A DNA stretch of 5,705 nucleotides, from contig PBUX01000007.1 in NCBI GenBank assembly GCA_002728565.1, forward strand, positions 10,849 to 16,553. Reading direction: 5' to 3'. Positions 1 to 5,588 of this stretch are shown here, piece by piece. The stretch's first letter is position 1. Each line of letters begins with the position of its first letter. The notes beneath the pieces are model-generated. The model had not been told where the DNA came from. It worked only from the letters and a program-made list of their open reading frames with translations, and ran no database searches. The translations under genes and the position numbers were made by a program. This stretch comes from Methanobacteriota archaeon. Lineage in GTDB: Archaea; Thermoplasmatota; Poseidoniia; Poseidoniales; Thalassarchaeaceae.

Positions 1-239
1 GCAGAAACCCTTGCCCCCTTTCTTAGGAGGGCAAGGGTCAGTGAGCCAGAACCAGGGCCAATCTCCAGAACATGAGAGGCAGAACCCAAAGGATTCCCAT
101 TCTCACTTACCAGATCAACTGATCTGGCTATCACATTTTCATCCAGCAAGTAGTGCTGTCCCAGAGTCTTAGATGGAGCAACCCTATCTGTAAGAAGATC
201 CACAAGAAGGCGAGTGTCTAGGTCATCCAAGGACTTCAC
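1..239 (-). CDS. ksgA: 16S rRNA dimethyladenosine transferase KsgA/Dim1, N-terminal part (runs off left edge)
   Basis: The first 79 codons of a KsgA/Dim1-family enzyme are present; the rest lies beyond the left edge. The family transfers methyl groups from S-adenosylmethionine to two adjacent adenosines in the helix 45 loop of 16S rRNA, late in small-subunit assembly. Two family signatures are readable: SKTLGQHYLLDENVI at residues 23-37, the conserved N-terminal motif, and HVLEIGPGSGSLT at 56-68, the glycine-rich SAM-binding motif I of a Rossmann-like methyltransferase. The catalytic NLPY-type motif would be outside the window. The start is GTG at 239, which overlaps the DUF655 stop as GTGA. 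This tight overlap, together with a normal distance to the first motif, supports the start choice. A weak GAGAG lies just upstream. The overlap implies translational coupling with DUF655. Domain architecture and neighbours agree, so the identification is secure despite truncation. Confidence 0.93.
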   Translation of the reverse strand, partial: MKSLDDLDTRLLVDLLTDRVAPSKTLGQHYLLDENVIARSVDLVSENGNPLGSASHVLEIGPGSGSLTLALLRKGARVS

Positions 240-844
240 TGTAATCTCTCTGAACGTACTAGCAAATCGAGCAAGCGAGGAGTTTGAGCTGGGTCCTCCA
301 TCTCTTTTTGGTATCTCTCTGCCAAGAGTTGAACAGATTCAATCCCACATGACTCGTCAATTTCTTCAAATGATCCCCAACCGGCCATTCCCCTTGATTT
401 GACCATCTGAAGGGCCTTCGAGTTACCCACTCCTGGAAGCAATTGGAATGCGTGGAATTTCAGAGAAAGGTTGTTTGCCCTGTTATAGAAATCCAGATGC
501 TTCTCCGGATCCGACTTAATCGACTCGCAAATAGCTGGAATCAGCTCCTGACTTGCTTGACTGCTAATGTCCCTCAGCCTTACTTCGGAAAGAGGTCCAA
601 CACTCTCGTTAGGCAAATCAATCGACCCCCCCACAGAAACACCGCTGGTTTCTGCAAATCTGGTCCTTACTAAAAACAAGGAAGGCTCACTTATGCACTG
701 AGCTTCATTACCTACGGGCCTCCTTTCCTGGAGATCCAATACGCGAATTCTAACTTCGCCATAGAAAGGATCGTCTTTCGACTCCGGCCCACTATCCTCT
801 TCATCGTGCATGTCTCTCATCATCTCCGGAGGGTCATACGTCAT
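236..844 (-). CDS. DUF655 family archaeal nucleic-acid-binding protein (helix-hairpin-helix)
   Basis: This 202-residue protein matches the archaeal DUF655 (COG1491) family, predicted to bind RNA or DNA and usually encoded beside rpoF and ksgA, as here. No enzymatic activity is established for the family. Visible parts are an acidic, low-complexity start (residues 12-26), a beta-rich N-terminal domain (about 28-90), and a helical C-terminal domain from about 95. The C-terminal domain carries the family pattern FYNRANNLSLKFHAFQLLPG and a helix-hairpin-helix, LLPGVGNSKALQMV, at 135-148. The HhH glycines are the expected backbone contacts to nucleic acid. ATG at 844 is preferred; a TTG directly before it (847) is in frame, and ATGs at codons 8 and 9 follow a GGAG, so the exact start is uncertain. 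No good Shine-Dalgarno precedes 844. The gene lies 27 nt after rpoF and overlaps ksgA by 4 nt, consistent with one transcript. Confidence 0.9.
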   Translation of the reverse strand: MTYDPPEMMRDMHDEEDSGPESKDDPFYGEVRIRVLDLQERRPVGNEAQCISEPSLFLVRTRFAETSGVSVGGSIDLPNESVGPLSEVRLRDISSQASQELIPAICESIKSDPEKHLDFYNRANNLSLKFHAFQLLPGVGNSKALQMVKSRGMAGWGSFEEIDESCGIESVQLLAERYQKEMEDPAQTPRLLDLLVRSERLQ

Positions 845-871
845 CAAATGAGCGATTGAATGAAACTGGTA

Positions 872-1231
872 TCAAAGAACGTGTTGGCGTACTATTGTGA
901 TGATTTCTTCCACTTCTTCTGTTGACATAGCAATCCTCTTGCTCGCAATTATTACTCTCATTTCTGCCACTGTCATCGGTGAAACTTCAGCTATCTTTGA
1001 GCATATTTCAGGATGTTGAGCAAGCTTCTCATTTTCGCTAAGCTCCTTCATCAGTCCACTGAAGACTGCGGGATCCACTTTGATTCCTGCAGGGTGGCCT
1101 CCTGCACTCGCTCTCCACTCCGCATGCTGCAGAGCCATGGTTTGCTCATATGAAATCTCACCCCTCCTTTCGATAGCATCCAGTAGAAGGTCTCTGACAC
1201 TCGAATAATCAACAAATTCCCTCTCTGCCAT
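872..1231 (-). CDS. rpoF: DNA-directed RNA polymerase subunit Rpo4/RpoF (Rpb4 homologue)
   Basis: This 119-residue protein is the archaeal Rpo4 (RpoF) subunit, which pairs with Rpo7 (RpoE) to form the polymerase stalk that helps open complexes and binds emerging RNA. The length is typical. Family features are readable: an N-terminal region (residues 1-20) that would contact Rpo7, the conserved ISYEQTMALQHAEW stretch (26-39), and a C-terminal HRDC-like helical bundle including ENEKLAQHPEICSKIAEV and SPMTVAEMRVIIASKR, ending in STEEVEEIITIV. The ATG at 1231 is preceded by TGAGG about 7 nt upstream, overlapping the L21e stop codon, which fixes the start. The gap to rpl21e is only 9 nt, and DUF655 follows after 27 nt. 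This order is conserved across many euryarchaea. Sequence similarity in this family is low, so the neighbours add weight to the call. Confidence 0.95.
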   Translation of the reverse strand: MAEREFVDYSSVRDLLLDAIERRGEISYEQTMALQHAEWRASAGGHPAGIKVDPAVFSGLMKELSENEKLAQHPEICSKIAEVSPMTVAEMRVIIASKRIAMSTEEVEEIITIVRQHVL

Positions 1232-1240
1232 ATCTATTCC

Positions 1241-1534
1241 TCACTCTATTGGTCTCAGGTGCTCGGGCCTTGCGACGACGGTCTTTTCTTTGTTTCCATC
1301 ATGGACACTGACGACGAACGCGCGGCCTTGCTTTCCAGTGATTTCTCCTGTTCTGCCTTGAAAACGACGATGAGGCATGCCCCTTTGCTGCGCTCCATCC
1401 AATACTATTGCCACTTTTTCACCAATCTCGTAGCTGTGCATAACTCGTCCAATGAACAGCCTTCGACGCTCCCTCTTGCTTTTGCTAAGGATGTTTCTCG
1501 TCCCTCTTCGAAGCCCCTTCGTCCTAGTGACCAT
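1241..1534 (-). CDS. rpl21e: Large ribosomal subunit protein L21e (eL21)
   Basis: This 97-residue basic protein is eL21, a 50S subunit protein shared by archaea and eukaryotes and absent from bacteria. The start MVTRTKGLRRGTRN is the standard family N-terminus, a basic rRNA-binding tail. The beta-barrel region carries GEKVAIVLD (38-46) and the signature GMPHRRFQGRTGEITGKQGRAF (52-73). The protein ends with KTVVARPEHLRP, the usual C-terminus. An in-frame open stretch continues upstream to a TTG near 1600, but it has no resemblance to L21e, so ATG at 1534 is chosen. No clear Shine-Dalgarno precedes it. The gene is separated from upstream pus10 by 77 nt, long enough for its own promoter, although no convincing TATA box is visible. 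It probably heads the rpl21e-rpoF-DUF655-ksgA transcript or is cotranscribed with pus10. Confidence 0.96.
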   Translation of the reverse strand: MVTRTKGLRRGTRNILSKSKRERRRLFIGRVMHSYEIGEKVAIVLDGAQQRGMPHRRFQGRTGEITGKQGRAFVVSVHDGNKEKTVVARPEHLRPIE

Positions 1535-1611
1535 GCTGACACAACCCAGTGTTACGAATTGCGGCGACCTGTGTAGCATTCTTAAGGACTCGGATTTCAA
1601 TTATCTGCCAA

Positions 1612-3036
1612 TCAGTAGTGAATATCTTCGACATCAAGCCAAATCACCTCGCATTCAGCTCCTATTGCGCCACTGAATGATGGCACCGTCCGACCTTCAT
1701 CCGAATGCACCAGCTCTTTCACGTAAGTTCCAGCTTCACATCGTAGCGTCACCTCCACCTCATCACCTTCGACAGCGACCGAATCAACCGATACAATCCT
1801 CCTCTTCCTAACCTTGTCCGCCCTTCTGTGAGAAACTCGTTTAGGCGTCTCTTGGCTAATCTCAGTTCCAGAAAGTGATAATATGGAATCAGAAACCAAC
1901 TCAGAATCGATCTCGCTATCAACTCTAAATCTGATGGTGTAGGACTTGTCTGACCTAGAGCTCTTTACTTCGTTGACCTTCGGCCTATTACACCATGAAA
2001 GCTCATCCACCTCAACTCTCTCTGCCCCATTTTCGTTGACCAATTCAACCAGGTCTTGCAGTTTGTAATCACGAATTGAGGGGTGCTTTATCTCCAAAAC
2101 AAAAGGCCTACCTGAACCCAGACAGCGGACATCTATGTCCTCTCTACCCATTCCGTGGAACGATGTGTCACTCGCACCCAACGCACTCCTAATGGGTTCG
2201 CCAATCAGGTCTTGCACCGAATCCGGATATTGCAGACCTGTCCCATTGCACGATTCGCACCCGTTTTCCCTACCCCTGCAAGATCTACAAGGCCACCTCG
2301 TCTGTGGTATTCCCCTTGCAATTTTTCTATACCTTCCATAAAGGAACACTGGTCTGACGTCTACGTCTACCCGTAGAGTCAAGCCATCAACTAAGACCAT
2401 AACATCGGGCCTCTCCTTGACAAAAACAACATCCATATTTTCCTTCGCTATCCTCTCGTGAATGGATCTGACAAGAGCGCCTTTGAGTGGAAGAGAACCC
2501 TGGGCTCCGAACTTGGACCTAATCCTGTCCTCCTCCTGTATCAAATCCTTTGGAAGATGAATTCCGAACTGCAATGTAGAAAACTCGAATCCACTTAGGG
2601 AATCAATCACCCTGCTGACAATATTCTCCACATCGTCAAATAGGTTCTCACAAAGTGGGCAAATCTCTTGGGAGATTTTCGAGACTAGCTCCGGATCCCT
2701 ATCATATGCCTTACCTCGCAACTCCTTTCCAGCATCGATAGCGACTCTATCCGGAGAGCTCCCACTGATTCGACTCAAGCAGCAATCGCAAACTCCCAAT
2801 TTAATCACATGCGCTATTCCAAGCGGAGCGGGGCAGGGAGGGGCATCCCAGTCAAGGTTACCACCGTCCATCTCGAAATCATCGCCGTCAAACCAAATCT
2901 CTTCTTCGACTACTTCCGTGTCCTCATCATCGCTGCCCGCATCATAATTGGAACCGTATTCAGCAGACGCGTACAATTGCCATTGATCCTCTTCATCAAG
3001 CTCGTTTTCGAGCTCCTTCGGTTCATCAATACCCAT
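1612..3036 (-). CDS. pus10: tRNA pseudouridine synthase Pus10 (tRNA U54/U55) with acidic N-terminal extension
   Basis: This 474-residue protein is archaeal Pus10, the family that converts U55, and in many archaea U54, of the tRNA T-loop to pseudouridine. Residues 1-65 are a strongly acidic, glycine-containing extension. The N-terminal tRNA-binding (THUMP-like) domain starts near 70, with paired cysteine motifs C83-x-x-C86 and C126-P-L-C129 likely to bind zinc. The catalytic domain begins near 200 and contains GRYRKIARGIPQT (234-246), then a second cysteine knuckle C250-x-x-C253/C260-x-x-C263 and SVQDLIGEP. Next is the active-site block GREDIDVR (297-304), whose D300 aligns with the R-x-D catalytic aspartate of pseudouridine synthases, and SGRPFVLEI. 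The C-terminus has GTYVKELVHSDEGRTVPS (436-453), also typical. ATG at 3036 follows GGTGGTGGA. The extension makes it longer than I expect for archaeal homologues; the catalytic core looks complete. Placement directly upstream of rpl21e fits a translation-related gene cluster. Confidence 0.95.
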   Translation of the reverse strand: MGIDEPKELENELDEEDQWQLYASAEYGSNYDAGSDDEDTEVVEEEIWFDGDDFEMDGGNLDWDAPPCPAPLGIAHVIKLGVCDCCLSRISGSSPDRVAIDAGKELRGKAYDRDPELVSKISQEICPLCENLFDDVENIVSRVIDSLSGFEFSTLQFGIHLPKDLIQEEDRIRSKFGAQGSLPLKGALVRSIHERIAKENMDVVFVKERPDVMVLVDGLTLRVDVDVRPVFLYGRYRKIARGIPQTRWPCRSCRGRENGCESCNGTGLQYPDSVQDLIGEPIRSALGASDTSFHGMGREDIDVRCLGSGRPFVLEIKHPSIRDYKLQDLVELVNENGAERVEVDELSWCNRPKVNEVKSSRSDKSYTIRFRVDSEIDSELVSDSILSLSGTEISQETPKRVSHRRADKVRKRRIVSVDSVAVEGDEVEVTLRCEAGTYVKELVHSDEGRTVPSFSGAIGAECEVIWLDVEDIHY

Positions 3037-3052
3037 ATTCCACCACCGAAAA

Positions 3053-3069
3053 AGCGGAGGAGATCCGCT
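3053..3069 (-). terminator. Small hairpin plus T-run between the DUF971 gene and pus10 (terminator-like)
   Basis: Read on the minus strand, AGCGGA, a 5-nt loop TCTCC, and TCCGCT form a perfect 6-bp stem, and the end of the stem runs into five T residues (plus-strand A-run 3049-3053). It lies after the DUF971 stop and 16 nt before the pus10 ATG. This resembles an intrinsic terminator for the DUF971 transcript. The stem is short, and archaeal termination depends mainly on the U-tract, so function is an inference. A TATA-like CGAATAATG (minus strand, 3077-3085) sits upstream. It could start a pus10 transcript near 3054, after the hairpin. Confidence 0.35.
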
Positions 3070-3128
3070 ACCTCGACATTATTCGGAGCAAAACCTTGCC
3101 TTTGATTCCTTCGCAGAAAACAACTTAC

Positions 3129-3449
3129 TCACAATTGGGTGCCATGTGACTCGCATAATTCACGTAAGTGCTTGAAAGAATGAATCCCGCTAGAGCACCC
3201 TGTAGGCCATTCCAGTTGAATCCCATAACGCCCAATTGGCTGGACTCTCGGTTTTTCCATTCTCAATCTCATTACTTCTTCCTCTAGCTCTATCTTGCGC
3301 TGTTCATTCTCTTGGCGAGGTTTGCATTTGGCGCACTGGCAGTTGCACCTAATTGCAAGGTAGCCTAGTCTGAAGCTTGCCCCATCTCCAAATCTGAGAA
3401 TGCAACCATCATCCCCTCTTTCTATTTCGGATAACTTCTCCCTTTCCAT
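3129..3449 (-). CDS. DUF971 (GBBH-like N-terminal domain) zinc-binding protein
   Basis: This 106-residue protein matches DUF971, the stand-alone form of the small zinc-binding domain found at the N-terminus of gamma-butyrobetaine hydroxylase. The biochemical role of stand-alone members is not settled; in bacteria some lie near Mrp/ApbC-type Fe-S genes. Family features are LRFGDGASFRLGYLAIRCNCQCAKCKP (residues 18-44), GRYGIQLEW (73-81) and SGIHSFKHLRELC (87-99). The cysteine cluster C37-x-C39-x-x-C42 corresponds to three zinc ligands. The usual fourth ligand, a histidine in a W-x-D-G-H context, is replaced here by C85 (WPTGC). Residues 46-66 form a charged, probably helical insert. ATG at 3449 is chosen, with GGCGGAG just upstream; a TTG directly before it is in frame. 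The gene is divergent from the 3544 gene and precedes pus10 on the same strand by 92 nt. It could be cotranscribed with pus10 unless the intervening hairpin terminates. Confidence 0.85.
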   Translation of the reverse strand: MEREKLSEIERGDDGCILRFGDGASFRLGYLAIRCNCQCAKCKPRQENEQRKIELEEEVMRLRMEKPRVQPIGRYGIQLEWPTGCSSGIHSFKHLRELCESHGTQL

Positions 3450-3506
3450 CAAGCTCCGCCTACTTTCTTCGAACTACTATCCCACTTCAATTTTTACGTT
3501 TCAGTA

Positions 3507-3522
3507 CTCAAAAAATTTTGAG
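3507..3522. promoter_or_regulatory. Perfect AT-rich palindrome in the divergent DUF971 / 3544 promoter region
   Basis: The 16-mer CTCAAAAAATTTTGAG has 7-bp perfect arms around a central AA, in the 94-nt region between two divergent genes. Its centre is about 29 nt before the plus-strand ATG at 3544, the spacing expected of a TATA element driving a leaderless transcript, and that gene lacks a good Shine-Dalgarno. The symmetry would also suit an operator for a dimeric regulator. On the minus strand, TAAAAATTG at about 3489-3497 is a TATA-like candidate for the DUF971 gene. All of this is inference from position and composition. Confidence 0.35.
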
Positions 3523-3543
3523 CCAACACCCCTCCGGAATGGC

Positions 3544-4122
3544 ATGGAAAGAGACTCAAGGGGCACACTCGTATTCAACGACCACCCCGATTTCTCTCCA
3601 AACTTAACTCCCTGGGAGATTTTCTCCAATGGGAGCTTTGGAGGAACGTATTGGAGGCCAATATTCTCTTCCGTGATCGGTGAGGAGCTAAATAATCAGC
3701 ATCTTGAATTTGCCGATTGGTGGGAGGGTATTCCACCAGATATGCTCACTAGTTCGAAATATCTGAAGAAAATCAACAGCTATGGCGTTTCTTGCGGCAC
3801 ATCATTGGAGATGTGGGAGTCAAAGGGTTGGATAGATCCACAGGACCCCTATGGCTGGATTCAGTGGTATTGTAGGTTTTTCAAAGGCCGCAGGAGCCCT
3901 GACGATGATAGGCAAATAAGAAGGTGGAACAGCTTCGCAGGGCCAAAAGGCAGATTCCGCAACCAGCTGATAAACAGGATAATTGCAAAAAACACCACAC
4001 ATGATGACTTTCGCGTCAGTCCTGCAATTAGGCAGTCACTGCAACATTGGGCTTATAGGCTCACAAGTCACGATTTTGAAGATGCATCAGTTTCGAAATG
4101 GATGCGTTCAATCGGTGACTAA
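3544..4122 (+). CDS. Conserved hypothetical protein, tryptophan-rich, function unknown
   Basis: I cannot assign a function to this 192-residue protein. It looks soluble, with no signal peptide, membrane segment or cysteine cluster. It contains 11 tryptophans (about 6%), spread over the length. Blocks that look strongly constrained are TPWEIFSNGSFGGTYWRPIFS (22-42), LTSSKYLKKINSYGVSCGTSLEMWESKGWI (68-97), DPYGWIQWYCRFFKGRRSPDDDRQIRRW (101-128) and AGPKGRFRNQLINRI (132-146), followed by SPAIRQSLQHWAYRLT. I have an impression that similar proteins occur in algae, fungi and scattered bacteria, but I cannot verify it. The middle (112-146) is rich in Arg and Lys. The reading frame is open upstream to 3400, but that part overlaps the DUF971 start region and is low in family-like character, so ATG at 3544 is chosen. 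No clear Shine-Dalgarno is seen, which suggests a leaderless transcript. The SRPBCC-epimerase gene follows after 77 nt on the same strand. Confidence 0.85.
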   Translation: MERDSRGTLVFNDHPDFSPNLTPWEIFSNGSFGGTYWRPIFSSVIGEELNNQHLEFADWWEGIPPDMLTSSKYLKKINSYGVSCGTSLEMWESKGWIDPQDPYGWIQWYCRFFKGRRSPDDDRQIRRWNSFAGPKGRFRNQLINRIIAKNTTHDDFRVSPAIRQSLQHWAYRLTSHDFEDASVSKWMRSIGD

Positions 4123-4188
4123 TTTGGAAAACCTATGATATCAATAATGAAATATCACCTTCTTCGCGATTTGAATCTAAAGATAGGG

Positions 4189-4194
4189 GGAGGT
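4189..4194 (+). promoter_or_regulatory. Strong Shine-Dalgarno fixing a GTG start at 4200
   Basis: GGAGGT, within GGGGGAGGTTCCAAGTG, sits 5 nt before the GTG at 4200. It is the strongest ribosome binding site in the window and selects GTG as the start; no in-frame ATG lies near the beginning of the SRPBCC domain. The presence of a good site here, against its absence before the 3544 gene, suggests that the SRPBCC-epimerase mRNA has a leader or is the second gene of a transcript. Confidence 0.75.
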
Positions 4195-4199
4195 TCCAA

Positions 4200-5588
4200 G
4201 TGTACCATTATAGGCACGAAACTATTGTTGATGCTGATATCGATACGACATTCCAATGGTTCGAGCATGAGGGCTCTTTCCGACGGCTCATGCCACCTTG
4301 GGAAGTAGCCGAGGAAGTAAGCGCCGATGACTCCCTTGAAGTCGGATCTAGACGGATTTTTAGATTTCCAATGGGGCCTTTAAAGATGAAATGGATCGCC
4401 GAGCATACAGCCTACGATCCGCCACATCATTTTGCAGATAAGATGGTGAAGGGCCCTTTTTGGAGCTGGAATCATGAGCACTACCTTTCTGAGAAGGATG
4501 GGAAAACTACCGTAGTTGACGAGGTTTCCTACCAGGTTCCATTCGGGCCTCTTGGGAACTTTGTTGATAGAATTCTGGGAGGGATGCTGGTAAGGAAACG
4601 AATTTCGAGGATGTTCAAGGCACGTGAGCTCAGATTAATCAGGGATTTAGAGCAACATTCCAAATTCTCTAATTCACCAAGAAAGAAGATACTAGTTGCA
4701 GGGTCTTCTGGCATGATAGGTACTCAGTTAGTTGCATTTTTAGATACAGGTGGCCACGATGTTTGGCGATTAGTGAGAAGGGAAACAAGGAAAGGGGCCA
4801 ATGAACTGTTCTGGAATCCAGACAAAGGCGAATTAGATGCAAAAATCCTAGAGGGTTTCGATGCCATCATTCACCTAGGGGGGGTTGGGATTGGAGATAA
4901 GAGGTGGAGCAAAAAGAGGAAGAGCGCAATTCGCGACTCTAGGGTAAATAGCACAGCATTGTTGTCCAATGCCATATCTTCACTTGAGATTAAGCCAGAG
5001 GTTTTCGTATTGGCTAGCGCTATAGGTTGGTATGGCAATCGGGGAGACTCAGAGCTAACCGAGAATAGCGACCAGGGAACGGGCTTCCTCCCGGATGTAT
5101 GCTCCGAATGGGAGGGGGCCGCTTCAAAGGCAGAGGAATCCGGGGTGAGGACAGTCATTCTCAGGACCGGTATCGTCCTTACAGCCGTAGGGGGGGCACT
5201 TGGGAAGATGCTCCTTCCATTCAAAATGGGTGCAGGTGGCCCTATGGGCGGGGGAAGGCAGTGGATGTCTTGGATATCCATGGATGACGAGATTTATGCC
5301 ATTCATCACTTGATTATGAACCAAGACTCGGTCGGGGCTTACAATTTGACTTCTCCAGCTCCTGTCACTCAGAGAACCTTCGCTAAATCACTAGGTAGGG
5401 TACTGAGGAGGCCCGCCTTCGCACCAGCCCCCGGATTCGCAGTGAAATTACTGTTCGGGGAGATGGGCGAGAGGCTCGTCTTGGACAGCCAAAGGGTTCT
5501 GCCAGAGCGTCTACAATCTGAAGGATTCGAGTTCTTGCACGTTGATGTGGAACAGGGACTGAGGGATTCACTGGGCCTTTGGAAATAA
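4200..5588 (+). CDS. SRPBCC-domain / TIGR01777-type NAD(P)-dependent epimerase-like fusion protein
   Basis: This is a 462-residue two-domain protein. Residues 1-150 form a SRPBCC (START/Bet v1-like) hydrophobic-ligand-binding domain, with the N-terminal VDADIDTTFQWFEHEGSFRRLMPPW and a C-terminal helix from FVDRILGGML to ARELRLIRDL. From 162 comes an extended-SDR, TIGR01777/YfcH-type protein. KKILVAGSSGMIG holds the dinucleotide-binding glycines G168, G171 and G174. Further landmarks are HLGGVGIGDKRWSKKRKSAIRDSRVNST (225-252), SAIGWYGNRGD (273-283), LRTGIVL (321-327) and GGPMGGGRQWMSWISMDD (346-363). The DUF1731-type C-terminus has RRPAFAPAPGFAVKLLFGEMGE and SQRVLP. Substrate is unknown for this family; fusion to SRPBCC occurs in bacteria and suggests a hydrophobic ligand. 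A canonical YxxxK catalytic pair is not obvious, as is usual for this family (Y278 lies near the expected position). GTG start is supported by GGAGGT. The gene meets the convergent gene stop-to-stop with no spacer. Confidence 0.92.
   Translation: MYHYRHETIVDADIDTTFQWFEHEGSFRRLMPPWEVAEEVSADDSLEVGSRRIFRFPMGPLKMKWIAEHTAYDPPHHFADKMVKGPFWSWNHEHYLSEKDGKTTVVDEVSYQVPFGPLGNFVDRILGGMLVRKRISRMFKARELRLIRDLEQHSKFSNSPRKKILVAGSSGMIGTQLVAFLDTGGHDVWRLVRRETRKGANELFWNPDKGELDAKILEGFDAIIHLGGVGIGDKRWSKKRKSAIRDSRVNSTALLSNAISSLEIKPEVFVLASAIGWYGNRGDSELTENSDQGTGFLPDVCSEWEGAASKAEESGVRTVILRTGIVLTAVGGALGKMLLPFKMGAGGPMGGGRQWMSWISMDDEIYAIHHLIMNQDSVGAYNLTSPAPVTQRTFAKSLGRVLRRPAFAPAPGFAVKLLFGEMGERLVLDSQRVLPERLQSEGFEFLHVDVEQGLRDSLGLWK

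Noticed and set aside
1535..1600. Possible 22-residue N-terminal extension of L21e from a TTG or an internal ATG near 1579
   Set aside because: The extension has no resemblance to the family, while the downstream MVTRTKGLRRGTRN matches the usual L21e N-terminus.
1535..1611. A promoter for rpl21e in the 77-nt gap after pus10
   Set aside because: AT-rich stretches such as AGATAATTG and CCTTAAGAAT (minus strand) are poor TATA matches and neither sits at a persuasive distance, so no promoter feature was called.
2226..2300. DnaJ-like zinc finger in the CxxC...CxxCxGTG segment of Pus10
   Set aside because: The cysteine knuckle sits inside the Pus10 catalytic domain between conserved Pus10 motifs, and similar cysteine pairs are expected in archaeal Pus10, so it is not a fusion or a separate domain.
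3400..3543. Upstream in-frame extension (48 codons) of the 3544 gene
   Set aside because: It would overlap the 5' end of the divergent DUF971 gene and cover the palindrome-bearing intergenic region; its Ser-rich composition differs from the conserved body of the protein.
4137..4156. GATAT...ATATC inverted repeat between the 3544 gene and the epimerase gene
   Set aside because: Arms of 5 AT-rich bases around a 10-nt loop are expected by chance; it could at most be part of a TATA-like region.
4871..5281. Open minus-strand frame of 136 codons inside the epimerase gene
   Set aside because: It is antisense to a confidently identified domain, is rich in Pro and Ser as expected of a shadow frame, and shows no recognisable motif.
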